A DNA stretch of 64,000 nt from Mixophyes australis (lineage: Eukaryota; Chordata; Amphibia; Anura; Limnodynastidae), in contig JAVHZZ010000003.1 of assembly GCA_036250195.1 (NCBI GenBank), forward strand, positions 53,993,521-54,057,520, given 5' to 3'. The position numbers and the translations under genes are program-made. How positions within the stretch are numbered: the first letter of the stretch is position 1; each line of letters begins with the position of its first letter. Below, in pieces: positions 24,499 to 35,300 of the stretch. The notes beneath the pieces are model-generated. The model did not search any database and was not told the origin of the DNA. It saw only the letters and a program-made list of their open reading frames with translations.

Positions 24499-26276
24499 AT
24501 TAGGAAGCATATTGTAGTATTATAAATTTATATGGTCACATTATGGGTCATTATGATAGCATATGGGCTATATGTTTGCATGAAGGAATTGCACAATATT
24601 TATTAATTAAAAGTGACTTCATTCAATTATTGGACTTTGACACAGTATATTCTGGCTACTCACATCCCGCCCTTTCCCTATGTATTGCTATTGAATGTGG
24701 CAGATAGCAAGGTAGTGTTCAGTTAATTAGTGCTGCTATGGGGTTTTTTTTAGGCAACAATTCAGCAGTTTAATAAATGACAAAAGATTGCAGATCATCT
24801 TATTATATCTAGTACTCACCAAATGAAACAGCATCCAAACATCCCTACACTGAAATACATAAATGAAAAGAACGCAACCAGTCTGATTTTCTGGAATGGC
24901 TGTTTATTTTAGTATTGCAATGTTTCAGTCCACTTGGGACATTTCTCAAGCAGAACAAATATTTATACATTTGAGTCTCATGACTTTTGTATGTTACTTC
25001 AGGATACTAGACGGTTGCCATTTTCCTTACACAATACATCAGCCCCACCAGAGATATCCTTGGAGACTTTCTTTTTGCTTACTATTATTTATATATATTA
25101 ATAAGTGGCTTTTTAATCCTGTGATTCACAAAATGATTCTGTAATTGCTGCTAAAGCAGCCACTTTCACATTGAATACATTGTAAAAATTATTGTATATA
25201 GTTCATTTGATATATTTCTGTTATGTTATTTTCAGCAACCGGAGTATGTTGAACATTTATAAAATAGAAATTGGGAAATTAATAAAAGGTAGAATTTATT
25301 ATATATGCACAAAGAACACAATGAATTTAGGAGTGCATTCTATTGGTACATTAAGGTGTGCCTGTCCCCACAAATTAACATTATCTGACTTATTATACAC
25401 TGATAACTTATATTGTATATATATATGTATAATATTTATTGTTATCTTTTGCTAATTCTCCAAACTCTTTTCTGCTGTCGGCATCTCAAATTGGAAAGCT
25501 TAATCATTTATGTCGATATTACTGACTCCATCCCATTTATTTTATGAATGGTCTGTAGTTTTACAATCTCTCACAAGACCTTCTAGCAGAATATAGAAAG
25601 AGTAACAGAAAACATACAAAATAAAATATAGTAACAGAAAGAATGTGGGATTTATGAGACCATCAAGTGTTTATCCAATCTCCGTCAGTGTCTGGTGCAT
25701 CTGATTTAATCCACTGCAATTATACCTTCTTGTTATTCACTAACAGAAATGGTACTAGGGTGGGTCATTGGCTGTCATGCCCCGTTAGTGTGAAGGTATG
25801 TTACTGCCAACTCACATCAGTCACTTTATTCTAGTGTGAAAATTTATCTGGTCACTGGACTGCTGTTGGTGGAATGTTATTTTGGTGCTGGCCCATTTTC
25901 AATACATTCATAGAACCAAGTAATCATGTGGCTTTATATAACAATAAAGTGTAAAGCCCTATACTAATCTGATTGAAATTGACTGGATCATTCTTCGGCA
26001 TGTTCATGAATGCATTTGGTAGATGACTGCTATAGACCTGTGTTAAGGGTTTACCACACCAACACATCTCATATGGTATAATATTTAAACAGACTTGTGT
26101 GTGTCAAAACTGGAAAGTAATCTTGTCTCTAGGGACTTGTGCCGATGGGCGGGGTCAGCCCATGTGTGGACAATGTAAGACACTTTTAAAGGTGATAGAA
26201 AGCTCTTGCTGCATCACAATATTCATCACATTTGGCTGGATGGGTAACCTGGGTGAAAAGGGTGTTCCAGGTGTTA
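24499..26276. other. No gene recognised
   Basis: AT-rich DNA without recognised genes or elements. Confidence 0.45.
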
Positions 26277-26440
26277 TGACCGTCTAGTTGCTATCCAATA
26301 ACGATTGTCCGCTTCCAGTGATGTGGTTCCAACGCACAATGTGATTTAATAGCCAAAAGTAGCAGAATAACAAGTCAGAATAAAATAAGTACAGCCGCTA
26401 CTTAGCAGGCGCCCTGGATCCAGTATACAGCATTCAATCC
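26277..26440 (-). mobile_element. LTR-like fragment, family shared with 49598
   Basis: Matches 49598-49762 closely, including 'ttgctatccaataacgattgtc', 'gtggttcca' and 'tagcagaataacaagtcag'. Both begin with TG at the same aligned base, as a minus-strand LTR end would. This copy is cut off on the right. Confidence 0.55.
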
Positions 26441-26678
26441 CCAGTATGTAGATTTATAATGTTCCAAGTTCTTATTATTTAATATGCAAGTACACTGCAA
26501 ATCTACATTCATTTCTGAAAGATTTCCATAAACCTTACTGAGAAATTCACATTCTAGAGACCATAACTCAATGCATATGAAATGACTTTTTTAAAATCAA
26601 AAGTTAGTTATGAATAAAGTTTTTATTATATATTCAGTGTATTATTCTCTGCATTGTTTTAATAATAAAATAATCTAG

Positions 26679-26726
<48 letters not shown>

Positions 26727-28556
26727 TATTTCCTAATATAGCTTCTCCGTTTAATAATTATTTGCGTGAGAATCATGTTTGATGTTGCATAATCTTATTC
26801 ACAACCCTGGCCTGTGAATTTACTGTCCTGAGGCAGTGATTTTTTTTTTTTCCGTGGTGGATTTTGAGTGTGGGTATGAGATTGCATGAGAGTGCTTAGG
26901 TAATTGTATATATTTTCAGTGACTAAATATACAATATATGGAAGAGTGAATTGCATAGGTCTTTTATTACAAGCTTTCCCCCAGGCAAATATGCAAAGTG
27001 GTAGTGAGGATGTTTCTATTTACATAATATTTAAATGAAGACTGGAACAAGGCTTCTTCACTCTGCAAGCGCTCTCCACCTTTCATTAAGTCCCTCTATC
27101 CCCACGCTCACACTCACCACAGCACTACTCACACATTAACAGGGCGATATAATCAGTGCTTCGGTCATTTACTGCACTGCCTACTTCTTGTACTTCATGT
27201 TGAGGGGCTGTGGTGACTGACATTCCTGGTAGTTGCGGGTGTATTACCTCTGTCGGAACTGGCAGACTTTTTTTTCATTATTATTAATTGTTAGGGTGGC
27301 TTTCAATGTGGACCTAAGGTGGTGGATGACTCTGGAGCAGCCTTAACCACAGAAGTATTAATGCCTGTAATAAATGTAACTCCCCCAATGTCATTGTTAT
27401 TCACACCTCCCAGTGAGTGAATGTGTGACCCCAGGACTAGGACCCAGAGAAGACACACCAGGGAGAGTTGCTTACATAGTTGTCAATTCCGCTTATAACA
27501 AGCAGAATTGGGCCTCTTTTTTTGTGAAGTTGTGGTTTTTTTTTTGCACTGCCGCGGGTAGCTTGTTTTTGGGCTTGGACACGTTCTCCAAGTCCTCAGG
27601 CTGCATAATCTTTTTTTTTTCCCCTGTTACCATTTTGTGATTGGTGCATTCAGGTTTTTTTTTGTGGGCGGGTTGTGCAGCGAAGTCCTCCAATGAAGTG
27701 GCGCTTTGTGGGTGGGCGGAGTCAGAGGAGGACGTGAAATAAATCACAGGAAGACGGATCTACAGCAACCTACTGAAATAAGTGCTGTGACAGACACACA
27801 ATCGCTGCACTTATAGCAGGTAACACTGCTATATAACACCCTCCCCTCCCATTCAGTAAGCTGCTCATGTCAGAAGACTGCTTTCAGAGCCCTATTTTAT
27901 ACTGTTATATCATGGGGCTGTGTGGGATAGACATACCAGTGTCCTAAATTACAGCATTTGCTTTTTCGTTTGCCATATCAGTGTATAAATGTGTCCTCTT
28001 GTGTTTATAAAGGTTTTGTAAATGAAAATTTCAGTGTAGAAATTAGTGTTATAGAAAAGAACAGTCCCCTGTAAGTTGGGCTTTTTTTGGGCTTTTTAGG
28101 ATTGGTTTGGGCTTGTTTTTCACTAACAGGTTGCTTGTTTTTCATTTCAGAGTTGTCAACCCTGGTTTCTTAGCAACATAAGGCCGGGATGATTTGAGGA
28201 GAAGTGTGTGGCGAGGGAGTGGCAGCCAGGGACCGGGTACAAAGGGAAGGAGGATCGCCCAGAGACGCTGATCCCTGGGCTGCTGCACAAGGGGCCAAAG
28301 TACATAATGACTGAGAGAATATGAGAGAAATGGGACATATTTGACAGAGAAATTATCTCAGAGCATGGCTGAATATAAAGAGGGGAAGGAGCCCCCAAGT
28401 TCACAGAGCCACAAGAAGGGAAATGAGTCCCCATAATAATAAAGATGAGCCCATGAGGGGGGGGGGGGGGGCATAATAAAGAAAGGGGGCTGCTGCCAAA
28501 GCAGTGTGGATCCAATTAATGGCGGCTCCATTGAGGATCTGCCATATAGAGTCTCC
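26441..28556. other. No gene; (AT)n at 26681-26720
   Basis: Contains an AT microsatellite (26681-26720), T-rich runs at 27520-27660 and a 17-G run at 28458-28471. ORFs here show no recognisable product. Confidence 0.5.
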
Positions 28557-29580
28557 AGGCTTCATTCACCAAGAAATGCAAAACGAACGTAATGTGTGTT
28601 TTTTTCAAAAACACACGTACATCAGGAATACGTGCATCCATTTTCAACAGGGAGCGGATCTGAAGATACGTCTGATGATGAATACAGGTCTAGGTCCGCT
28701 GTGCTCTGACAGGACAATGCAGAATACATCCAATACATATGGGGAATATCAAGTCACAAAAAGAACGCAGAGAAAAAATCAAACTATTCAATGATTGTCA
28801 CCTGTTAATAATATTGGCCCTGATTCATTAAGGAAAGTTAAGCAAAAAATTAAGTAAGTTTTCTTACTCAAGTTTTCTGCACAAAACCATGTTGCAATGC
28901 AATGGGTGCTTTTAGTTTATTATTTTGCACATAAGGAAAACACTGGCTGTTTTTTCATGTAGCACACAGATACTTGATAGCTTATTTGTACACTGAAATT
29001 TAAAGTGGATCTAGGACATGCCCTACCCCAAATAGAAATCTGCCATCACATTTTAAATTTAAACCCCCCCCCCCCCCCCACTCTCCAGTGCAACATGGTT
29101 GGTGCCGTACTTACTTTTTGTAAACTTTCCTTAATGAATCAGGCCCATAGTAATTTGTTTTTTTACTCCCCCCCCCCTAGAATACATTTATTTGGATGTT
29201 ATGAATGTTTACTGTACATATTTACAGTTGATCCTAATTGTAAACACATGATCTAGCATACATACACAACTGTTATCACTATCACTCAGCAGTTACACAT
29301 GCCCTATAGCTGGTGCTAGTGATATGACTGAAAATCATGTACCTTTCAGATGCCCAATGCTTGAATCAGAAGTTGCTGCGCGTGTCGAGCTTAGCATCCC
29401 CTTACTGTACACTGACTACGTGCATACACCATTCCCCTCCCCTTACTGACCATTAAATTGCAGGCTCTAGTAAGGGTCCTTTGCACTCAAAGATGAATTG
29501 CATATTGCTGCTATTTTAGTGTATTGGGCATGCACTGAGAGATTTAACGCAAAATATGCAATGTATCGTAGACAGCATGT
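28557..29580. mobile_element. Long Harbinger-like element, copy C, right end lost
   Basis: Left end AGGCTTCATTCACCAAG. The order of blocks matches copies A and B: 'gcaaaacgaacgtaatg', 'ggagcggatctgaagatacgt', 'ccaatacatatgggg', then 'aatacatttatttggatg' and 'ctggtgctagtgatatgactg'. MITE-1 is nested at 28816-29146. The right terminal repeat is not recognisable. Confidence 0.75.
28816..29146. mobile_element. MITE-1 copy, nested in copy C
   Basis: Terminal repeats GGCCCTGATTCATTAAGG and (reverse) GGGCCTGATTCATTAAGG. Flanks ATT and ATA. Best-preserved copy of the family; contains a 16-C run near 29066-29081. Confidence 0.9.
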
Positions 29581-30056
29581 AAAGTGACCCTATGGAAAGG
29601 GTTGCTGCAAGATGCAGCATAGCAGTCTTTAATGTGACCAAGACAGGCAGAGAGGACACCAGAGAGGGCGTTATAGACTAAGGGATGAGTGATGAGACTG
29701 CAAGAGGACACTAGTGAGAGTGAGAATCCCAGGATGGGCAGAGAGCACAGCGATCATGCGTTATAGCCCAAGGAATTTTACCCCTGCAGAGGAGGGTTGT
29801 AGTGAGAAAGTAGAAGTAGAAATTTATTTTAGTGTTATTTGCAACTCAAGTACCATGCTGAAGTGAAGAGGAGGGTAAATAAAGATGTTCTATTTTGAGA
29901 TAGAGATTGTCTGGAGCCCAACTTATTGTGACTTTTATTGTATTGCAGCACCAAGTTACGTCACCTGTGTCCTAACACCTTCTGGTGCATGGACCCTCCT
30001 GTCATTTCAAACCATGCCCACGAGTTAGTCAGGGTTACAGAAGGGGGTTGGGTACA
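29581..30056. other. No gene recognised
   Basis: Ordinary DNA between copy C and a foldback element. The ORF from 29938 continues into the foldback arm and is not credible as a gene. Confidence 0.5.
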
Positions 30057-30540
30057 CTTTACCGATGCCCAGTACTCCGACATGGAGAAGGCCTACAAAG
30101 AAAATCCGAAATTATGGAAAACCGATTGGAAAAGAAACAGACTTACCTTCAAACCCGACGCTGGAGATCTCTGATGGGAGCACGATGCTGACAGCAAGTG
30201 ATTTCGATTGGATAAGTGTTCTGCACTGCAGGGTGACGTCATCGTGATGTCTGTCAATAGAAATTTAAAGCGGCAATGTCGGGTTAAGTGTTTAAACACT
30301 TAACCTTAGGGGTCCCCACATTGTCGCTTTAAATTTCTATTGACAGATGTTGCGATGACGTCAGCCTGCAGTGCCGAACACTTCTCCAATCGGAATCACT
30401 TGCTGTCACCTTGGTGCTTCCATCGGAGATCTCCAGCATCGGGTTGAAGGTAAGTCTTTTTCTTTTCCAATCGGTTTTTCCTGATTTCGGATTTTCTTTG
30501 TAGGGCTTCTCCATGTCGGAATAGTGGTAATTGTAAAAGC
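30057..30540. mobile_element. Foldback element with about 210-230-bp arms
   Basis: The left arm (about 30057-30282) and right arm (about 30315-30540) are reverse complements with scattered mismatches, for example tccgacatggaga near 30076 against the reverse of 30508-30520. The central loop contains a perfect 22-bp palindrome at 30283-30304 with TTTAAA at its centre. No coding region. Outer ends are less conserved and no target duplication was found. Confidence 0.85.
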
Positions 30541-30658
30541 GATTACCACTGACAGAAGGAGCTGCACTACCTAACTTATGCACCTCAACACCACACACAA
30601 TGACAGGGGTTACATAAAAATCATAGACACTTTCCACAGTTCTACATCAGCCACTTAC

Positions 30659-31423
30659 TGTCACACACCGGACTCCCGCTGCCTCCCCGGGAGCCGGCGG
30701 GTGTATCCACTAATTACGGAGGCCATCCCCACCAAGACTCTCTGTTTTTTTTCACTTACCTGGTCCACGCTGCTGCAGCTCTCCAGCGCTGTCTCTCCCC
30801 TTCTTCCGTTCAGCGCTCAGTGGTTCTGCGCATGCGCAGAACCGTCTAACTGTTTTATGTGTTCTCACTGCCCTCTATTGGCTGTCCAATTGGAACTGCA
30901 CTATATCTACCTCCTCTGACCAGAACTCTATGCTGGTTCTTTCAGTCAGTCCCTGACTTTAAGATTGGAAACAGCTCCTGTGTTTTTGCTATTCCTTCAG
31001 CTTCCAAGCTACGTCTCTCCGGGGAACTCACCTCAAGGTGACTACGCTACTAACATTCCGGTGAAAGCACTTCCAAGTGGCGACACTATCTTTTCCTGCT
31101 AACCAGCTCCCTAGTGACTACTTCGCTGAACATCCTAGCTATATTTCCTCTCCTAAGTGGCAACGCTGCCAAACTCCCCGGCTAAACACCGCTATCAAGT
31201 GACAGCACTACTTCTACCTGATTCTACGCTCCGTCTGTTGTGTTCGCTGAGAACTTTTCCAGGGGACCGCGACCTGCAAGTGGAAGCCGCAAAAGCCCAT
31301 ATTCCCTTGCGGGAATCTCTGGTGAACACCTTTCACTCGTTAGACTCCGCGCCCCTCGCTGAAGTAACGTCAATCTCGGCTGAACTATCAGGATCCAGTT
31401 GAAGACTCTCTGGTAACGTGACA
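30659..31423 (+). repeat. 5' LTR of the Gypsy element
   Basis: 765 bp, starting TGTCACACACCGG and ending AACGTGACA, with TGTCAC/GTGACA inverted tips. Identical in length to the 3' LTR and 5006 bp upstream of it. Contains promoter-like sites (see separate entry). I saw no AATAAA inside the LTR. Confidence 0.97.
30822..30941 (+). promoter_or_regulatory. Predicted LTR promoter and transcript start
   Basis: Order of sites: a 22-bp perfect palindrome at 30822-30843 with core TGCGCATGCGCA (matching the NRF1 consensus), an inverted CCAAT box ATTGG (30877-30881), CCAAT (30886-30890), a TATA-like CTATAT (30901-30906), then CTGGTTCTT at 30933-30941, about 31 nt downstream of the TATA. The start near 30931-30933 is inferred from this spacing and from complementarity to 31426-31434. 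Identical sites occur in the 3' LTR 5006 bp downstream. Confidence 0.6.
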
Positions 31424-31425
31424 CT

Positions 31426-31434
31426 AAGAACCAG
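31426..31434 (+). promoter_or_regulatory. Putative self-priming primer-binding site
   Basis: AAGAACCAG begins two bases after the 5' LTR. It is the exact reverse complement of CTGGTTCTT at 30933-30941, the predicted 5' end of the transcript. There is no TGG-initial tRNA-type primer-binding site in the 13 nt between the LTR and the gag ATG. This matches the self-priming arrangement known for Tf1. Confidence 0.6.
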
Positions 31435-31436
31435 CC

Positions 31437-32357
31437 ATGTCAGATCCTGATAGAGAACCTTCCGCCAAGGACATGCTTCAACACCTGGTTGGAAGAGTGG
31501 AGCGTCAGGATGCAGTTCAGATGCAACTTTTGCAATGTTTGCAAACTCTGGCTACCCGTCTAGACGCCTTACAGGAGACCCCGCCTCAGCCGGCTGCTCA
31601 ACCACAAGCAGCCGAGGTCCCTGCTGCAGCCGCTTCCTCTCTGCGTTTGCCTACACCCTCCAAATTTGATGGTGATCCTAACTCTTGCCGTGGCTTTTTA
31701 AATCAGTGCTCCATCCAATTTGAGTTATTACCTCAGAATTTTCCTACTCCCAGGTCAAAAGTAGCTTATATGGTCTCCCTCCTATCCGGGAAAGCCCTGG
31801 CATGGGCCTCGCCTCTTTGGGAACGTAATGACAATCTCCTCAATGATGTTTCCGCCTTCACTTCGGCATTCAGGAGGATTTTTGATGAACCGGGGCGAGT
31901 GACGTCCGCTGCTACTAGCATCCTAAGACTACGTCAAAATTCCCGTTCTGTGGCTCAATACGTTATTGAGTTTCAGACCCTAGCTTCCGAGCTCCAGTGG
32001 AACAATGAGGCTCTTGTTGCTGCCTTTTGGCAAGGGCTGTCAGATAAAATCAAGGATGCCCTCTCTTCTCAAGAATTGCCACCCACCTTAGATGCCCTAA
32101 TTTCTCTCTGCAACCGGGTAGATCTTCGGCTTCGGGAAAGATCGTCCAAGAAAGACCTTCCTAGACGGTCTACCTTTCGTCTAGCTCCTCGCTTTCAACC
32201 ACCCACATCTCCGGATGAGCCAATGCAACTGGGGCGCTCCCGTTTATCTCCGGATGAAAGAGAGAGAAGAATGAAGAATAAACTATGCCTATATTGTGGA
32301 GATTCTGGTCACCTCCTGGCTTCATGTACCCGGCGTTCGGGAAACGACAAACCCTAG
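31437..32357 (+). CDS. gag: Gag polyprotein of Gypsy element
   Basis: 306-residue capsid/nucleocapsid protein that packages the element's RNA in cytoplasmic particles. The N-terminal 10-50 residues look like a coiled coil (LVGRVERQDAVQMQLL...), followed by a Pro/Ala-rich linker and a retrotransposon gag domain (about residues 75-215, with FDGDPNSCRGFLNQC and KVAYMVSLLSGKALAWA). A single CCHC zinc knuckle CLYCGDSGHLLASC lies at residues 284-297. The ATG at 31437 is the first in frame, only 13 nt past the LTR. The frame ends in TAG at 32355-32357, just after the slippery GGGAAAC at 32339-32345, so most ribosomes should make Gag and a fraction Gag-Pol. A degraded relative is at 42970-43855 on the minus strand. 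Confidence 0.95.
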   Translation: MSDPDREPSAKDMLQHLVGRVERQDAVQMQLLQCLQTLATRLDALQETPPQPAAQPQAAEVPAAAASSLRLPTPSKFDGDPNSCRGFLNQCSIQFELLPQNFPTPRSKVAYMVSLLSGKALAWASPLWERNDNLLNDVSAFTSAFRRIFDEPGRVTSAATSILRLRQNSRSVAQYVIEFQTLASELQWNNEALVAAFWQGLSDKIKDALSSQELPPTLDALISLCNRVDLRLRERSSKKDLPRRSTFRLAPRFQPPTSPDEPMQLGRSRLSPDERERRMKNKLCLYCGDSGHLLASCTRRSGNDKP

Positions 32358-32383
32358 CCTGCACTGGAGAGGTCAGTCTAGGG
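32339..32383 (+). promoter_or_regulatory. -1 ribosomal frameshift signal, gag to pol
   Basis: GGGAAAC at 32339-32345 sits in the required G GGA AAC phase of the gag frame. A 6-nt spacer (GACAAA) is followed by a hairpin pairing 32352-32361 with 32374-32383: nine base pairs, one mismatch, 12-nt loop. The gag stop codon lies in the stem. Reading shifts from frame 0 to the open pol frame. PEG10, derived from a related element, uses the same heptamer. Confidence 0.9.
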
Positions 32384-35300
32384 ACTCTTACTTCCTCTCC
32401 AACTTCTTTTCCAGATCTAACATGTTCTTTTCCTGTCACCTTACATTTACTTTCAGGGCCCAAGTCGTCCAAGGCCTTGTTGGATTCAGGAGCAGCCGGG
32501 AACTTTATGTCACAATCTCTAGTTACTAGACTAGCGCTGCCCACTGTTCCGCTGAAAAAGCCCTTGGCTACTACGGGCATTGACGTTTCCCGTCTCCCTA
32601 ATGGCAGTATTCTTAAACGAACAAAACCCATCTCCATGCAAGTTGGGGCTCTCCACTGGGAAAAGATTTCCTTTCTCGTTCTCCCACTAACCATCAGCCC
32701 AATCATTCTAGGTCTACCATGGCTTCATCTACATTCACCCCATCTGGATTGGCCTTCATCACAAATCACTGCATGGGGCCCTGCCTGCTCTCGCCAATGT
32801 CTAACACCAGTCAAGCCTCTCGGCTTCACACAGATTCCTTCAGAACCCACCACAGTTATTTTACCGCACCAGTATTCTTCCTTTTCGGATGTCTTCTCTA
32901 AAGCCTCCTCTGAGCGTCTACCACCCCATCGAGCTTGGGATTGCCCCATCGATCTCATTCCGGGGAAAACTCCTCCACGAGGTCGAGTCTATCCGCTCTC
33001 ACTGCCCGAGTCAGAGGCTACTACACTCTACATCAAGGAAAATCTGCAACGTGGTTTCATCAGACCTTCCTCCTCACCCGCCGGGGCCGGGTTTTTCTTT
33101 GTGAAAAAAAAAGATGGAGCTCTCCGTCCGTGTATCGACTACAGAGGCCTGAACTCCATCACTATTAAAAACCGCTACCCCATTCCATTAATCACCGAAC
33201 TCTTCGACCGCATTAAAGGTGCGAGAATCTTCACTAAACTCGATCTACGCGGAGCTTACAACCTGATCCGGATTCGCTCTGGGGATGAGTGGAAGACGGC
33301 TTTTAATACACGGGACGGCCATTACGAATATCTAGTGATGCCGTTTGGCTTATGTAACGCCCCAGCCGTTTTCCAGGGTTTTGTGAATGAAATCTTTCGC
33401 GATCTGCTATATTCCAATGTAGTAGTATATCTGGATGATATCTTAATTTTCTCCAAGGACCTTTCCACTCATCGTTTACATGTGGCTGAAGTTCTTTCCA
33501 GATTACGTACCAACCATTTGTTCTGCAAATTGGAAAAATGCATATTTGAGGTCCCTAAGTTGCCTTTCCTGGGCTATTTGGTTTCTGGATCCGGTCTACA
33601 AATGGACCCGGGAAAAGTTCATGCTATAATCAACTGGCCCCAACCAACTACACTCAAATCCATTCAACGTTTTTTGGGTTTCTCCAATTATTACAGGCGC
33701 TTTATTGCTGGTTACTCATCTGTGGTGGCACCTCTGACAGCTCTTACCCGAAAAGGGGCAAACCCGCAAAATTGGACCTCAGAAGCATTGGAAGCGTTCC
33801 AATTTCTCAAAAGAGCCTTTTCATCGGCACCTATCCTCCAGCAACCCGATGTCTCTCTTCCTTTTTTCCTAGAGGTGGATGCATCTTCCACCGGTGTGGG
33901 AGCAGTTCTTTCGCAAAAAACTATTCAAGGCAAGTTCCATCCCTGCGCATTCTTCTCCCGCAAGTTCCTGCCAGCAGAGAGTAATTACGCCATTGGGGAT
34001 AAAGAACTCCTGGCCATGAAGTTGGCTCTAACTGAGTGGAGTTATCTTCTAGAGGGGGCTCGTCACCCAGTTACGATCTTCACGGATCATAAGAATCTAC
34101 TCTACCTCCAGTCAGCCCAATGCCTGAATCCACGTCAAGCCCGCTGGTCCCTTTTCTTTACCCGCTTTGATCTGCGGGTCACCTTCAAACCCGGTATCAA
34201 AAATAAGATGCATTATCCCGGGCTTTCCCAGAAAATTTGGGATCAGACACCTTGCTGGAACGTCCCATCCTGGACTCTAAATGCATTAAATTATTCTCAA
34301 CTTCCTCAACCCCCATTCCCCCCCCAGGGAAAAACATTTGTTCCTCCTCATCTACGGAAGAGCCTTCTTCACTGGTGTCATTCTTCACGATTTACAGGTC
34401 ATCTTGGCTCCCGTAAAACATCTGAACTACTCTCTCGACAGTACTGGTGGCCCAAATTCCACTCCGAAGTTAAAGATTTCGTGGCTGCCTGCCCTACCTG
34501 TGCCCAAAACAAAATTCCTCGCCAGGTTCCACAAGGGCTTCTTCACCCTCTTCCACTACCTACCAAACCATGGACCCATCTTAGCATGGATTTCATCACT
34601 GACCTACCTCCAGCTAATAAATTTAATACCATCTGGGTTATTGTGGACCGGTACTCGAAAATGGCACACTTCGTTCCACTCATCGGCCTTCCATCCTCAG
34701 CATGTCTAGCTCAACATTTCATTAAGGAAATCTTCCGACTACATGGCTGCCCCGCTGAAATTGTCTCGGATCGTGGGGTACAATTTGTCTCAAAATTCTG
34801 GAGGTCCCTTTGTCATCTTCTGGGTATCCGTCTGAAATTCTCCTCCGCATATCATCCCCAGACCAACGGCCAGACAGAAAGGGTCAATCAGGATTTGGAA
34901 ACGTTTCTCAGGATATTTTCTTCAGCCAACCAGAGTAATTGGGTGGATTTGCTACCCTGGGCAGAATTTGTTCATAACAATTCCTTTCACGAATCCACAT
35001 CAACCACTCCGTTCTCCGTGGTATTTGGAGGCCATCCTCGTATGCCAGAATTTTCAGCCCTCCCTCCCACCCAAGTTCCAGCAGTTAACACTCTTCGACA
35101 GGACTTTCTATCCATCTGGTCTCGAGTTCGAAAGGCCCTTCAGAAATCCTCTACTCGCTACAAGCTGGCAGCAGATAAAAAACGCAGAGCTATTCCTCTT
35201 TTGAAGGTTGGCGACAAGGTGTGGTTATCTACAAAGAACATTCGTCTTAAAGTGCCCTGCATGAAACTTGCTCCTCGCTACATTGGTCCTTATAGGATCA

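Noticed and set aside
29938..30637. Similar short proteins on opposite strands
   Set aside because: They come from the two arms of a foldback element, so the similarity is a palindrome effect, not duplicated genes.
32170..32706. 178-codon minus-strand frame over gag/pol
   Set aside because: Shadow of the intact gag and pol on the other strand, with no family motif.
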